From an uncultured Roseburia sp. (GTDB taxonomy: Bacteria > Bacillota > Clostridia > Lachnospirales > Lachnospiraceae): DNA of 64,000 bases. The DNA lies in contig CAJUNX010000013.1 of NCBI GenBank assembly GCA_910587865.1, positions 1 through 64,000 of the forward strand, in the 5' to 3' direction. The notes under the pieces are model-generated. The model did not search any database. It had not been told where the DNA came from and saw only the letters and a program-made list of their open reading frames with translations. A program made the translations under genes and the position numbers. Shown here piece by piece: positions 24,191 through 33,369 of the stretch (position 1 is the stretch's first letter; each line of letters starts with the position of its first letter).

Positions 24191-26005
24191 ATGAAGTATT
24201 TGTGTAACCCGGTCAACATCAATTATCGTTACCAGTTTAACAAAGACCCGCGGAGCGGCGGAAAGCTTGAGGTGTCGCGCGAGGCGGCAGATCCGTCGAT
24301 GATTTGTTTTCAGGGGAGATACTACATTTTTGCGTCCATGACGCTGGGCGTATGGGTGTCGGATGACCTTGTAAACTGGGAGAACCACAGGCTGCCGGAT
24401 TATCTGCCGCTGTATGATTATGCGCCGGATGTGCGGGTGGTCGGAGAATACGTTTATTTCTGCGCATCCAAAAGAGGTGAGATCTGCGACTACTACCGCA
24501 CAAAGGATATTTTGGGCGGACCGTATGAAAAGATCGAAGGCACCTTTGATTTCTGGGACCCGAATCTGTTCCGCGATGACGACGGACGGCTTTATTTCTT
24601 TTGGGGCTGCACGAATACCGAGCCGATCTGGGGCGTTGAACTCGACCTGGAGACGATGCGGCCAAAGGGAGAGAAACAGGCGATGCTGTACGGCGACGCT
24701 TTTTCGAAAGGCTATGAGCGCGTCGGCGAGGATCACACAAAGCTCCCGTTAAACGACGAGCAGGTGGAGGCGGCCTTTGAGGAGTTTTTAAAGGCAAACG
24801 GACAGACGGTGGACCAGATACCGGAAACCCTCGTCCCGCTGGCCAAAGGAATGCTCAGCAGCAAGCCGTATATCGAGGGCGCCTGGCTGGATAAATATAA
24901 GGGGAAATATTACCTCCAGTACGCCTGCCCGGGCGCGGAGTACAATACATATGCGGACGGCGTCTATGTGGCGGATCAGCCGTTAGGCCCGTATACGCTG
25001 GCGGAAAATAATCCGTATTCCTACAAGCCGGGCGGCTTTCTCCCGGGTGCGGGACACGGCTCCACGATGCGTGACGGCTGCGGAAACCTGTGGCACACTT
25101 CCACGATGCGGATCAGCATGAACCATAAGTTCGAGCGGCGCGTCGGCATCTGGCCGGCAGGGTTTGATGCGGACGGGGAACTGTTCTGCAATCAGCGCTA
25201 CGGGGACTGGCCGCTTGCCGTGACGGGTGAGACGCAGGATCCCTGGGCGGACCCGCAGTGGTATCTGTTAAGCTACGGAAAGAAAGCGACGGCGTCTTCC
25301 TCTGAGGAGGGGAAAGGCCCGGAGCTCGCAGTGGATGAAAATGTTCAGACCTGGTGGCGCGCGGCATCCGCGGAGCGCGGCGAGTGGCTGCAGGTGGATC
25401 TTGGAAAGGCTTATCCGGTGCATGCGGTTCAGATTAATTTTGCGGACGATAAGATCGAAATCCCGGTTCCGGGCGAGATGCACGAGCCGACACAGCGCTA
25501 CATCGACGGAGCGGATCACGTGACGCGCTGGGTGCTCGAGGGCTCCGCAGACGGGGAGAATTATTTTGTGATTGAGGATAAGTCCGATGCGGACACGGAT
25601 CTGCCCCATGATCTGGTGGTACGCGAATCCGGCATAACAGCCAGGTATCTGAAGCTGACCGTCCATGCGGTGGCCTATGATCAGAAGCCCTGCATTTCGG
25701 GCCTGCGCGTATTCGGCGTGGGTGACGGTGAAAAGCCGCAGGCGCCGGTTTATACGGCGGTCCGTGAGAACGAGCTGGATATGAATGTGACGATCACGCC
25801 GGACGGCGCGACGGGCTACAATATTCTCTGGGGCAGCAGCCCGGAGAAATTATATCACAGCTATATGGTATTCGGGACAAAGCAGAGAATCGGCGCGCTG
25901 GTGAAGGATCGGAACTATTACGTGCGTGTGGATGCGTTTAATGAAAACGGGATCACGAAGGGGGAGACCGTGCTGCTGAAAGAGGCTGTCGGATCCGTCC
26001 GGTAG
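24191..26005 (+). CDS. GH43-like glycoside hydrolase with discoidin (F5/8 C) domain
   Basis: The protein has 604 residues and no signal peptide, so it is likely cytoplasmic. Residues ~1-350 resemble a family 43 five-bladed propeller: A-A-D-P-S-M near the start as the catalytic base region, D-F-W-D-P-N-L-F-R-D-D-D-G, and W-L-D-K-Y-K-G-K-Y-Y-L. A discoidin/F5-8C carbohydrate-binding module follows (~360-510, ATASSSEEGKGPELAVDENV, WLQVDLGKAYPV). A fibronectin III-like tail completes it (~515-600). GH43 enzymes act on arabinose- or xylose-containing oligosaccharides; the substrate here is unknown. No transporter or regulator is adjacent. A terminator follows. Confidence 0.8.
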   Translation: MKYLCNPVNINYRYQFNKDPRSGGKLEVSREAADPSMICFQGRYYIFASMTLGVWVSDDLVNWENHRLPDYLPLYDYAPDVRVVGEYVYFCASKRGEICDYYRTKDILGGPYEKIEGTFDFWDPNLFRDDDGRLYFFWGCTNTEPIWGVELDLETMRPKGEKQAMLYGDAFSKGYERVGEDHTKLPLNDEQVEAAFEEFLKANGQTVDQIPETLVPLAKGMLSSKPYIEGAWLDKYKGKYYLQYACPGAEYNTYADGVYVADQPLGPYTLAENNPYSYKPGGFLPGAGHGSTMRDGCGNLWHTSTMRISMNHKFERRVGIWPAGFDADGELFCNQRYGDWPLAVTGETQDPWADPQWYLLSYGKKATASSSEEGKGPELAVDENVQTWWRAASAERGEWLQVDLGKAYPVHAVQINFADDKIEIPVPGEMHEPTQRYIDGADHVTRWVLEGSADGENYFVIEDKSDADTDLPHDLVVRESGITARYLKLTVHAVAYDQKPCISGLRVFGVGDGEKPQAPVYTAVRENELDMNVTITPDGATGYNILWGSSPEKLYHSYMVFGTKQRIGALVKDRNYYVRVDAFNENGITKGETVLLKEAVGSVR

Positions 26006-26050
26006 CTGGCAAAAAGATATTGTGTAATCACAAAAAGAAAAAGAAAGAAA

Positions 26051-26096
26051 AATGCGTGAATTCGTCCCGGCGGGTTCACGCATTTCTTTTGTTTTC
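26051..26096 (+). terminator. Intrinsic terminator before the flagellar block
   Basis: AATGCGTGAA (26051-26060) pairs with TTCACGCATT (26075-26084), followed by TCTTTTGTTTT. Confidence 0.85.
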
Positions 26097-26099
26097 CCC

Positions 26100-26126
26100 T
26101 AAGGAAAATAGTAAACCATCCGATAT
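26100..26126 (+). promoter_or_regulatory. SigD (sigma-28)-type promoter for flgM operon
   Basis: TAAG at 26100-26103 and TCCGATAT at 26119-26126 are separated by 15 bp, the spacing of the flagellar consensus TAAA-N15-GCCGATAA. It sits directly after the terminator and 42 bp before flgM. Confidence 0.7.
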
Positions 26127-26167
26127 AAAAACTAGAACATATTTCAGGGAAGAAAGGAGATGCCATT

Positions 26168-26446
26168 ATGCGTATAGAAGCTTATAATCAGGTGGCACAG
26201 GTATATGGGACACACAAGAGTGCCGGAACAGCGAAGACTGCAAAGACGGCTGTGGGATATGACGAAGTGCAGATTTCCGCGATGGGCCGTGATTATCAGA
26301 TCGCGAAGCAGGCAGTGGCGGACGCTCCGGATGTCAGGGAAGACAGGGTCGCAGAAGTTGCGGCAAAGGTGAATTCCGCCCGTTATGAGGTCAGCACGGA
26401 GGACTTTGCGTGCAGACTGTGGGAAAAATACCAGTTGACAATGTGA
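26168..26446 (+). CDS. flgM: Anti-sigma-28 factor FlgM
   Basis: The protein has 92 residues. The C-terminal half (DVREDRVAEVAAKVNSARYE then VSTEDFACRLW) is the FlgM sigma-binding region; the N-terminal half is Ala/Thr/Lys-rich and probably disordered, as usual. FlgM holds SigD until the hook-basal body is complete and the factor is exported. AAAGGAG precedes the ATG. It heads the flgM-flgN-flgK-flgK-flgL operon behind a SigD-like promoter, giving the usual feedback layout. Confidence 0.88.
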   Translation: MRIEAYNQVAQVYGTHKSAGTAKTAKTAVGYDEVQISAMGRDYQIAKQAVADAPDVREDRVAEVAAKVNSARYEVSTEDFACRLWEKYQLTM

Positions 26447-26464
26447 TAGAAATGAGGGCAGACT

Positions 26465-26977
26465 GTGGCAAGTTTAATGGAAGAGCTTTTGGATGTTCTG
26501 GGTGAGGAAGAGCAGCAGTATCAGGTCCTGATCGCCTTAAGCGACATCAAGAGACAGGCAGTGATCAAGGCGGATATCGCCAGGCTTGGAGAGGTGACGG
26601 TTCAGGAGCAGGACGCGGCGAGCGCGCTTCTGAATCTTTCCAATAAGAGGACACGCGTGCTTGGCGATATGGCGACGGTTCTGGGCAGGGATCCGGAGGA
26701 GATGACGATCAATAAGATGATCGGCTATCTTGAGAATCAGCCGGAAGAACAGAAGCGGCTGATCGCGCGTCGTGACAGTCTGCTGGAAGCCGGTACACAG
26801 ATGCGGATTCTGAACCGGCAGAATGAGGAATTACTGCAACAGGCATTGGAAATGGTGGAATTCGACCTTACGCTGTTACGAAGTATGCGGCAGGCGCCAG
26901 AAACGGCCAACTATGATAAGAATGCCTATAATACCGGCGAACTTCTGGGCGGCAGCGCCTTTGACGCCAGGCAATAA
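26465..26977 (+). CDS. flgN: FlgN-type export chaperone
   Basis: The protein has 170 residues and is almost entirely helical with coiled-coil character (LMEELLDVLGEEEQQYQVLI; RILNRQNEELLQQALEMVEF). A GTG start at 26465 with weak GAGGG upstream is used; ATG 26477 is possible. FlgN chaperones bind the C-termini of FlgK and FlgL and deliver them to the export gate. The position between flgM and flgK supports the assignment. Confidence 0.82.
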   Translation: MASLMEELLDVLGEEEQQYQVLIALSDIKRQAVIKADIARLGEVTVQEQDAASALLNLSNKRTRVLGDMATVLGRDPEEMTINKMIGYLENQPEEQKRLIARRDSLLEAGTQMRILNRQNEELLQQALEMVEFDLTLLRSMRQAPETANYDKNAYNTGELLGGSAFDARQ

Positions 26978-27000
26978 CAGATGGAGGAGGAAAAACTGCC

Positions 27001-28812
27001 ATGGGTAATGGATTTGGAGCATTATACGTAGGCGTGGCTGGTCTGCAGAGCAGCCAGAACGCGCTGAATACGACGGCGAATAATCTGGCGAATGTAGATA
27101 CCGCCGGTTATGTCCGTCAGCGGGTACTGTTCGCGGACCGCAATTATGTGACGTTTAATACCACAGCGTCAATCAGCAAGCAGCAGTCAGGGCTTGGCGT
27201 TAAGATCGGCGATGTGATACATACAAGAGATATTTTCTTAGACAGATCTTACCGTACCGAGTCGGGACGTCAGGCATTCTATGCGGCGAGTTATGAAGCG
27301 GTGTCGGAGGTGGAAACCTACTATCAGGAGATGGAGGGAGAAGCATTCCAGGGAGCGCTGCAGGATTTCTGGACATCGTTCCAGGAGCTTTATAAGGCGC
27401 CGGACGACAGCATTTATCAGAACCTTGTGATTCAGAAAGCACAGCTTTTCTTAAGCCGTGCATCTGCCGTCTATTCGGGACTGCAGGGATATCAGCTGAA
27501 TATCAACAAGCAGATATCGGATGATATCGATACGATCAACGAGCTCGGCAAGAGCATCCACGAGCTGAACGAACAGATTCAGAAGGTGGAGGCGGCCGAT
27601 ATCGAGACGGCCATGACGCTGCGCGATGCCAGGGATCAGGCGCTTGACGAACTCTCAAGCCTTGTGTCGATTTCGTATCATGAGCTGGAGAACGGCGCTG
27701 TGCGTGTGAATATCGAGGGCACGGAGTTTGTCGGCAAGGACTGGTTTTACGCGATCGAGAAGCGGGAGGATCCGACAAACGGATTTATCACCCCCTACTG
27801 GGCGCATCTTTCCAATGAGGAAAAAGGAGAATATATTGATGTCTTTAATCTGAAAGGAGAGATTTCCTCGGCGAATCAGAATGACATCGGTGAGCTGAAA
27901 GCGCTTCTCCTTGCGAGAGGAGACTATGCGGCCAACTATACCCATGTGACCGGGATGGACCGGGATGAGTATAATAATACGACCGGTATGTCGGTGATGC
28001 TGATCGCGGAAGCGGAGTTGGATCAGCTGATTCACGGGATTGTGACGGCGATCAACGATACGCTGTGTCCCAATGTTTCCGCGAGCGGTTTTATTAAGGA
28101 TGTGACAGGCGGGGCCGGCGGTACTGTGACGGCCACGACGGCGGACGGCAGACAGATCACGATCGGACCGAATACAAAGATCCTTGACACGGAGAACTGT
28201 TCCTTCGGCTCGGACGGCAAACTGCCGCCCCAGGAGCTGTTTACCCGGATCGGCACGGAGCGGTACACCACGGCAACCTGTGCGGTGACCGATGCGAACG
28301 GCAACCCGGTGCTTGATGCGAACGGCAATCCGGTTACAAAGGAAGTATATATCTACAATGAAGAAGATCCTTCGGATACCACGCGTCAGTATACGTTAAA
28401 GAGCTTAAGTGTCAATGAAGCTCTCATTGTAAAAGAAAGTCTGCTTCCTCATTTGAAACAGAACGGAAACAAGTGGGATGTGAACTACGAGATGGCATCG
28501 AAGCTGGCATCGATCTGGGATGAGGAGCGGATTTCGCTGAATCCGAACGATACAAAGCCCTGCACCTTCAAGGATTACTACAAAGCCATGATCGGTGAGA
28601 TGGGGACGCTCGGCGATGTCTACGGCTCTACGGCATCAAACCTGGCCGGGACGGTCGAATCAGTGGACAACAAGCGCCAGCAGGTCTTCGGCGTGTCTTC
28701 GGACGAGGAGCTGACATATATGATCCGGTTTCAGAATGCCTACAATGCGTCGAGCCGTTTTATCAATGTAGTCGACGAGATGATTGAGCATCTGATTACA
28801 CAGCTCGGTTAA
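27001..28812 (+). CDS. flgK: Hook-associated protein 1 (first FlgK)
   Basis: The protein has 603 residues with GGAGGA before the ATG. The N-terminal rod motif (GLQSSQNALNTTANNLANVD) and C-terminal segment (LTYMIRFQNAYNASSRFINV) are the conserved axial helices. The middle carries a small D-A-N-G-N-P-V repeat near residue 435. FlgK forms the first hook-filament junction ring. It is followed 29 bp later by a second, diverged FlgK. Confidence 0.92.
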   Translation: MGNGFGALYVGVAGLQSSQNALNTTANNLANVDTAGYVRQRVLFADRNYVTFNTTASISKQQSGLGVKIGDVIHTRDIFLDRSYRTESGRQAFYAASYEAVSEVETYYQEMEGEAFQGALQDFWTSFQELYKAPDDSIYQNLVIQKAQLFLSRASAVYSGLQGYQLNINKQISDDIDTINELGKSIHELNEQIQKVEAADIETAMTLRDARDQALDELSSLVSISYHELENGAVRVNIEGTEFVGKDWFYAIEKREDPTNGFITPYWAHLSNEEKGEYIDVFNLKGEISSANQNDIGELKALLLARGDYAANYTHVTGMDRDEYNNTTGMSVMLIAEAELDQLIHGIVTAINDTLCPNVSASGFIKDVTGGAGGTVTATTADGRQITIGPNTKILDTENCSFGSDGKLPPQELFTRIGTERYTTATCAVTDANGNPVLDANGNPVTKEVYIYNEEDPSDTTRQYTLKSLSVNEALIVKESLLPHLKQNGNKWDVNYEMASKLASIWDEERISLNPNDTKPCTFKDYYKAMIGEMGTLGDVYGSTASNLAGTVESVDNKRQQVFGVSSDEELTYMIRFQNAYNASSRFINVVDEMIEHLITQLG

Positions 28813-28841
28813 AGCCGGACGGAACAGAAAGAGGGGTATCT

Positions 28842-30716
28842 ATGCCATCTACATTTTTTGGACTGACAATTGCTTCTTCCGGTCTGAATGCGTACCAGAT
28901 TGCGCTGAATACGACCGCGAATAATATATCGAACCTGCGAACGGTGGGCTATTCGAGACAGCAGGCAAACCGTGTTGCATCCGACGCGCTTCGCGTATGC
29001 GCGAAATACGGAAGCACGGGCACCGGTGTCACCACCACCGAGATCAAACAGATCCGCAACGAATACTACGATCAGAAGTACTGGTATAACCAGTCGTCCG
29101 TGGGTCTTTATGAGACACGCTTGGATTATCTGCTTCAGATTGAGAATTATTTCCTGGACGACGGGGAAGACGCCAACGGGATGAAGGGATTTAATACGAT
29201 TTTCGACAGTATGTTCCGCGCTTTGGATACATTAAAGCACAGTGCGGCGGACACGGAAGTCAGGCAGCAGTTTATCGGAAAATCCCAGAATCTCATGACG
29301 TATTTTAACAGTGTATCGCTGGGACTCCGGCAGATTCAGAGCAGCACAAACGACGAGATCCGCGCGACGGTACAGAATATCAATGCCATTGCGGAAAAGA
29401 TCGCGATTCTGAATAAGCAGATTAATATCATCGAGGTGCAGGGCGGATATGCCAATGAGCTGCGGGATCAGAGAGCGCTGCTTGTCGATGAGCTCTCGAA
29501 GATCGTGCCGACCGAGGTTTCCGAGGTTCCGGTGAAAAACACCAATTATCCGGATATGCAGATCGGATCCAATTACTATACGGTAAAGATCGGCGGTCAG
29601 CTGCTGGTGCGGACGGACGAATACACGACACTGGAGTGCCGCGTGAGAGAGGAAAAGATCAACCAGTCCGATATTGACGGATTGTATGACGTGATCTGGT
29701 CCGATACGGGCAATTCATTCCGCGCAGGCGGGGATTCCATGTCGGGAACGCTCAAGGCGCTGTTTGACATCCGGGACGGCAATAATGCGGAGAATTTTAC
29801 GGGCGCGATCGAGGCGACCTCGGGCAACACGATCCGGGTGACCAATCCGTCCATCACGGCGATCGAGGCGATGAATATGCCGGAAAGCGGTCTGCTGACG
29901 ATCAACGGGAAGAATTATAAATACATTGATTTTGAATTTGAATACGAGAAAGATGCGGAAGGGAATTATTCGATTACGTCGTACACCTTTAGGCTCGAGG
30001 ATACGCTGACCACAGAGGATCAGAGCAAGATGCGCGGCAGAACCGTTTCGATCGGTTCCGCGGTGGACTCGATGGGGATCCCGTACTATATGGCGCAGAT
30101 GAACATGTTCCTGCGAAGCTTCTCAAAGAAGTTTAACGATGTGTTAAAGCAGGGTGTGGACTTAAGCGGAAACAAGACGGATTATTACTCGTTTTTCACG
30201 AATACAAAAACGTCGGACAAAACGGAGTTTAATTTCTCCGATCAGGATTTCCCGGCAGGAACGGATAAAATCACGTTAAAGTCCAGTTCGGACAGCTATT
30301 ACCGGATGACGGCGTACGGCGTGCACGTTTCGGATGCCTGCGTCAGAGACCCGGATAAACTGTCCACCACGGTGGATATTGCCGGAAAGAACGGTGTCGA
30401 TGCATATGAACTGCTGGATGAACTTTCCAAGCTGGAGAAGGACACCATTGTATACCGCGGCGGCAACGCGGCCGGTTTCCTGAAGTGTATCATCACCGAC
30501 ATTTCAGTGGATACGCAGGAGTCAAAGATTTTTTATCAGAATTACTCCAATATATCCGAAACGATTGACAATCAGCGGATGTCTGTTTCGGGTGTGGATG
30601 AAGACGAAGAAGCGCTTGACCTGATCCGGTTTCAGAATGCATATAACCTGTCGTCAAAGATGATTTCCATCATGACAGAGCTCTATGACAGACTGATCCT
30701 GCAGACCGGCGTATAG
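28842..30716 (+). CDS. flgK: Second FlgK-type hook-associated protein
   Basis: The protein has 624 residues. Terminal motifs match FlgK (GLNAYQIALNTTANNISNLR; LDLIRFQNAYNLSSKMISIM). The D1-D3 middle differs strongly from the first copy, so this is an old duplication rather than a recent one. Both copies are intact. It may form a distinct junction layer or serve an alternative filament. GAGGGG is upstream, and flgL begins 11 bp downstream. Confidence 0.88.
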   Translation: MPSTFFGLTIASSGLNAYQIALNTTANNISNLRTVGYSRQQANRVASDALRVCAKYGSTGTGVTTTEIKQIRNEYYDQKYWYNQSSVGLYETRLDYLLQIENYFLDDGEDANGMKGFNTIFDSMFRALDTLKHSAADTEVRQQFIGKSQNLMTYFNSVSLGLRQIQSSTNDEIRATVQNINAIAEKIAILNKQINIIEVQGGYANELRDQRALLVDELSKIVPTEVSEVPVKNTNYPDMQIGSNYYTVKIGGQLLVRTDEYTTLECRVREEKINQSDIDGLYDVIWSDTGNSFRAGGDSMSGTLKALFDIRDGNNAENFTGAIEATSGNTIRVTNPSITAIEAMNMPESGLLTINGKNYKYIDFEFEYEKDAEGNYSITSYTFRLEDTLTTEDQSKMRGRTVSIGSAVDSMGIPYYMAQMNMFLRSFSKKFNDVLKQGVDLSGNKTDYYSFFTNTKTSDKTEFNFSDQDFPAGTDKITLKSSSDSYYRMTAYGVHVSDACVRDPDKLSTTVDIAGKNGVDAYELLDELSKLEKDTIVYRGGNAAGFLKCIITDISVDTQESKIFYQNYSNISETIDNQRMSVSGVDEDEEALDLIRFQNAYNLSSKMISIMTELYDRLILQTGV

Positions 30717-30727
30717 GAGGAGAACAG

Positions 30728-32266
30728 ATGCGTATAACAAATAATATGATGCTGCGCAATGCGTCCAGCAATATTAACGGAAATAAAATCAATGTCAATG
30801 CGATGGAAAATCAGATGTCTTCCCAGAAGAAGATTCAGAGACCGTCTGATGACCCTGTGATCGCCGTGCGTGCGTTAAGACTCCGCAGTTCTCTCAGCGA
30901 GATTAACCAGTACTATGAGAACAACATTCCGGATGCGGAATCGTGGCTGGAAGTGACGGAGACCGCACTGAAGAATATGGAAAAGATTCTGACGGATATC
31001 CGGACGCAGTGTGAGTACGGAGCAGGCGATCAGCTGACGGCGGACGACCGGAAAGCGATCCTGACGGCGCTTGAGAAGCTGCGCCAGCAGGTTTATTCGG
31101 AGGGAAATGCGGATTATGCGGGCCGGACCGTGTTTACGGGTTACCGGACCAATCAGAAGCTGACCTTTATGCAGGACGACGCCAGCACGAAATATGAGAT
31201 TACACAGAAATTTACCTATGCAGATTTAGAGGAATATCGCTATTACAGCGATAAAGTGACGGTGCCGGCGACGCCGGGTGACCTGCTGAATCCGGCCAAT
31301 ACCGTGCCGAATCCGCAGGAAGCGGTATTCCAGAGGATCCGTCTGAGCTATGGCAAGATCGATTCGCTCGACAACGCCGGGTCACTCTCCTATTCGTACA
31401 CGGATAATACCGGTACGGTGCAGACGTCTCCGATTACCGTGACGGAATATGAGACCTTTGAGGAATGGAAGGCGCAGGCGGGTAATTATACGATTGCCGA
31501 CGGCGAGGCCGTATTTATCAAAGAGAGCGGCGAGCTGATTATGAGCAAAGGCCTGTCCGACGATATCCGGGAGAACAAGGGATCGCTGGAACTCAATTAT
31601 ACAAAAACCGGCTTTGCAAAAGGCGAAGTCCGGCCAGAGTATTATTACAATTGTAAAGACGTTACAAACCCGGATCCGGATAAACAGATCGAATATACAA
31701 AATTTGATGCCAACGGAAAAGAGATTTATCAGGACATCAATTATCTGGTGGCGGCAAATCAGACGCTGACGGTAAATACACAGGCTTCGGACGTATTCGA
31801 TGCCTCGCTCGGCCGGGATGTGGATGCCCTGATCGAAGCGGTGCGTTTTGCCCAGGAGGCGAATGCAAAAGTAGAAGAGATCGAAAAAATGCAGAAGATG
31901 CAGGAATATTCGTCGGATGACAGCCAGGCGGCGCTGGAAGAATGGCTGGTAGCGGCGAAAAAAGAGGCGGCTTATGCAGAGGATAACATGCAGAAGCTTT
32001 ACAATTCTTACATCGGAAACTGTGACGGATATTTAAGCAAGGTGCTGCTGGCAAAGACCAGCGTGGGAAGCAAGGGCGAGAGTCTGGAGCTGACCAAAAA
32101 CCGTATGGAGAACCAGCAGACGACGGTGGAGACGCTCAAATCGGAGAACGAGGACCGGGAGCTTTCGGATATAATTATTGATTATACGGCTGCATATTCG
32201 GCTTACGAGGCATCACTGCAGGCGGCGGCCAAGATCAATCAGAATACGCTGCTCAACTTTATTTAG
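30728..32266 (+). CDS. flgL: Hook-associated protein 3
   Basis: The protein has 512 residues with AGGAGG upstream. The N-terminal flagellin-like helix (MRITNNMMLRNASSNINGNK, QKKIQRPSDDPVIAVRALRL) and the C-terminal helix (ELSDIIIDYTAAYSAYEASL) are characteristic of FlgL. It is longer than the ~300 residues of many FlgLs because of a middle insert (about residues 150-340). FlgL connects FlgK to the filament. The operon seems to end here, and a structured 269-bp gap follows. Confidence 0.9.
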   Translation: MRITNNMMLRNASSNINGNKINVNAMENQMSSQKKIQRPSDDPVIAVRALRLRSSLSEINQYYENNIPDAESWLEVTETALKNMEKILTDIRTQCEYGAGDQLTADDRKAILTALEKLRQQVYSEGNADYAGRTVFTGYRTNQKLTFMQDDASTKYEITQKFTYADLEEYRYYSDKVTVPATPGDLLNPANTVPNPQEAVFQRIRLSYGKIDSLDNAGSLSYSYTDNTGTVQTSPITVTEYETFEEWKAQAGNYTIADGEAVFIKESGELIMSKGLSDDIRENKGSLELNYTKTGFAKGEVRPEYYYNCKDVTNPDPDKQIEYTKFDANGKEIYQDINYLVAANQTLTVNTQASDVFDASLGRDVDALIEAVRFAQEANAKVEEIEKMQKMQEYSSDDSQAALEEWLVAAKKEAAYAEDNMQKLYNSYIGNCDGYLSKVLLAKTSVGSKGESLELTKNRMENQQTTVETLKSENEDRELSDIIIDYTAAYSAYEASLQAAAKINQNTLLNFI

Positions 32267-32353
32267 AGTATAATGCGCCAAAGCGCTTTGAGGGAAAAGA
32301 AAACCTTCAGGTGCAGGATAATTCGGAAAAGCGGCGCATAAAAGTGCTGAAAA

Positions 32354-32449
32354 ACGGGGCTGTCGCATGAAGTGATGAGGATACGATACCTGCCGCTGCA
32401 GGATGCAGCGAACCGCGGGTACGATTCCCGCCTGGTGCGCCGGCCCCGT
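32354..32449 (+). other. Structured intergenic element between flgL and fliW (possible ncRNA or tRNA relic)
   Basis: The outer helix ACGGGGC (32354-32360) / GCCCCGT (32443-32449) encloses two hairpins. One is CGCTGCA (32394-32400)/TGCAGCG (32404-32410) with loop GGA. The other is GCGGG (32415-32419)/CCCGC (32427-32431) with loop TACGATT, one base off a tRNA T-loop. No cloverleaf, anticodon arm or CCA end can be drawn, so it is not an intact tRNA. TTTTGTT follows the outer helix, so part may act as a terminator. The rest of the 269-bp gap shows only the fliW ribosome site. Confidence 0.45.
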
Positions 32450-32535
32450 GTTTTGTTGCGGACCGCCGTGCCGCAGGTGCGGGCAGGGAGTAAAAATGCG
32501 AAGAAACAGTGTTTTTTTGCGGAAATGAGGGAAAA

Positions 32536-33003
32536 ATGAAAGCAGAAAGCAGGCTTTTTGGAAACATTGATATTGATGAAGAAAAGATTATCACGCTTGA
32601 GGGCGGAATGATCGGACTTCCGGATTTTCAGCGTTTTGCGCTGATTTTTGATGAGGAAAAGGGTCAGAAGGAGTCGTCGATCATGTGGTTTCAGTCCATG
32701 GATGATCCGGGAACGGCATTTCCCGTGATGCATCCGAATCTGGTAAAGCCGGATTACAATCCGACGGTAAACGACGAGCTTCTGGCGCCGCTGGGTACGC
32801 TGACGGAGGAAAATACTTACGTACTTGTCACGGTCACGGCAACGGCGGATGTAAAAGAGACATCGGTAAATCTCAAGGCGCCGATTGTGATCAATACGGA
32901 CACGAGAAAGGGATGCCAGATGATCGTGGAGGACGACTATCCCGTCAAATACAGGATATATGAGGCGGTAAAGGGAAGAAAGAAAGAAGCGGGGGAATCA
33001 TAA
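32536..33003 (+). CDS. fliW: Flagellar assembly factor FliW
   Basis: The protein has 155 residues. ATG 32536 is preferred over 32509 because GAGGGAAAA lies just upstream. Conserved FliW segments include F-G-N-I-D-I-D-E-E-K-I-I-T, E-G-G-M-I-G-L-P-D-F and N-L-K-A-P-I-V-I-N. FliW binds either free flagellin or CsrA, releasing flagellin mRNA from CsrA when cytoplasmic flagellin is low. It overlaps csrA by one base (TAATG). Confidence 0.94.
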   Translation: MKAESRLFGNIDIDEEKIITLEGGMIGLPDFQRFALIFDEEKGQKESSIMWFQSMDDPGTAFPVMHPNLVKPDYNPTVNDELLAPLGTLTEENTYVLVTVTATADVKETSVNLKAPIVINTDTRKGCQMIVEDDYPVKYRIYEAVKGRKKEAGES

Positions 33004-33233
33004 TGCTGGCATTGACGCGAAAAAAGGGAGAGTCGCTTGTGATCAACAATAACATCGAGGTTACCGTGCTGGAAATCCGCGGCGATCAGGTGAAGATCGG
33101 GATCACGGCGCCAAAGGAGGTTCCGGTGTACCGCAAAGAGGTATACCTTCAGATTCAGAATGAGAATAAAGCGGCGCTGAATACAGAGACACTGAACACG
33201 GAGACATTAGAAGCGCTCAAGGGACTGCTGTAG
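33003..33233 (+). CDS. csrA: Carbon storage regulator CsrA
   Basis: The protein has 76 residues. It starts M-L-A-L-T-R-K-K-G-E-S and contains I-K/R-G-D-Q-V-K-I-G-I and the RNA-contact region A-P-K-E-V-P-V-Y-R-K-E-V. The C-terminus carries a short N-T-E-T-L repeat beyond the usual length. CsrA binds GGA in hairpin loops and blocks ribosome binding; both flagellin leaders in this window contain such sites. Coupling to fliW is as in Bacillus subtilis. Confidence 0.94.
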   Translation: MLALTRKKGESLVINNNIEVTVLEIRGDQVKIGITAPKEVPVYRKEVYLQIQNENKAALNTETLNTETLEALKGLL

Positions 33234-33275
33234 AAAGAGAGCGTCAGGGAATACGGGCAATGTCGGGCAGAAGGT

Positions 33276-33302
33276 TAATAAATACAGGTGTCTGACCGAT
33301 AT
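33276..33302 (+). promoter_or_regulatory. SigD-type promoter for flaG-fliD-fliS operon
   Basis: TAAT at 33276-33279 and ACCGATAT at 33295-33302 have 15-bp spacing, the same arrangement as upstream of the first flagellin. The flaG start is 67 bp downstream. Confidence 0.7.
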
Positions 33303-33369
33303 ACCATATGAAGAATAGGTTACTACAGGAAGTGTAACGGACCAGTCATATCACACGGAGGTGGTACAA

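Noticed and set aside
32354..32449. An intact tRNA gene between flgL and fliW
   Set aside because: Only a T-arm-like hairpin and a variable-arm-like hairpin are present. The T-loop is altered, no anticodon or D arm can be drawn, and the outer helix is 11 bases away from the T-arm.
32307..32733. Minus-strand open frames over the flgL-fliW gap, one containing G-G-N-R-T-R
   Set aside because: That peptide is a familiar by-product of translating tRNA-like sequence backwards; no ribosome site or homology supports a gene.
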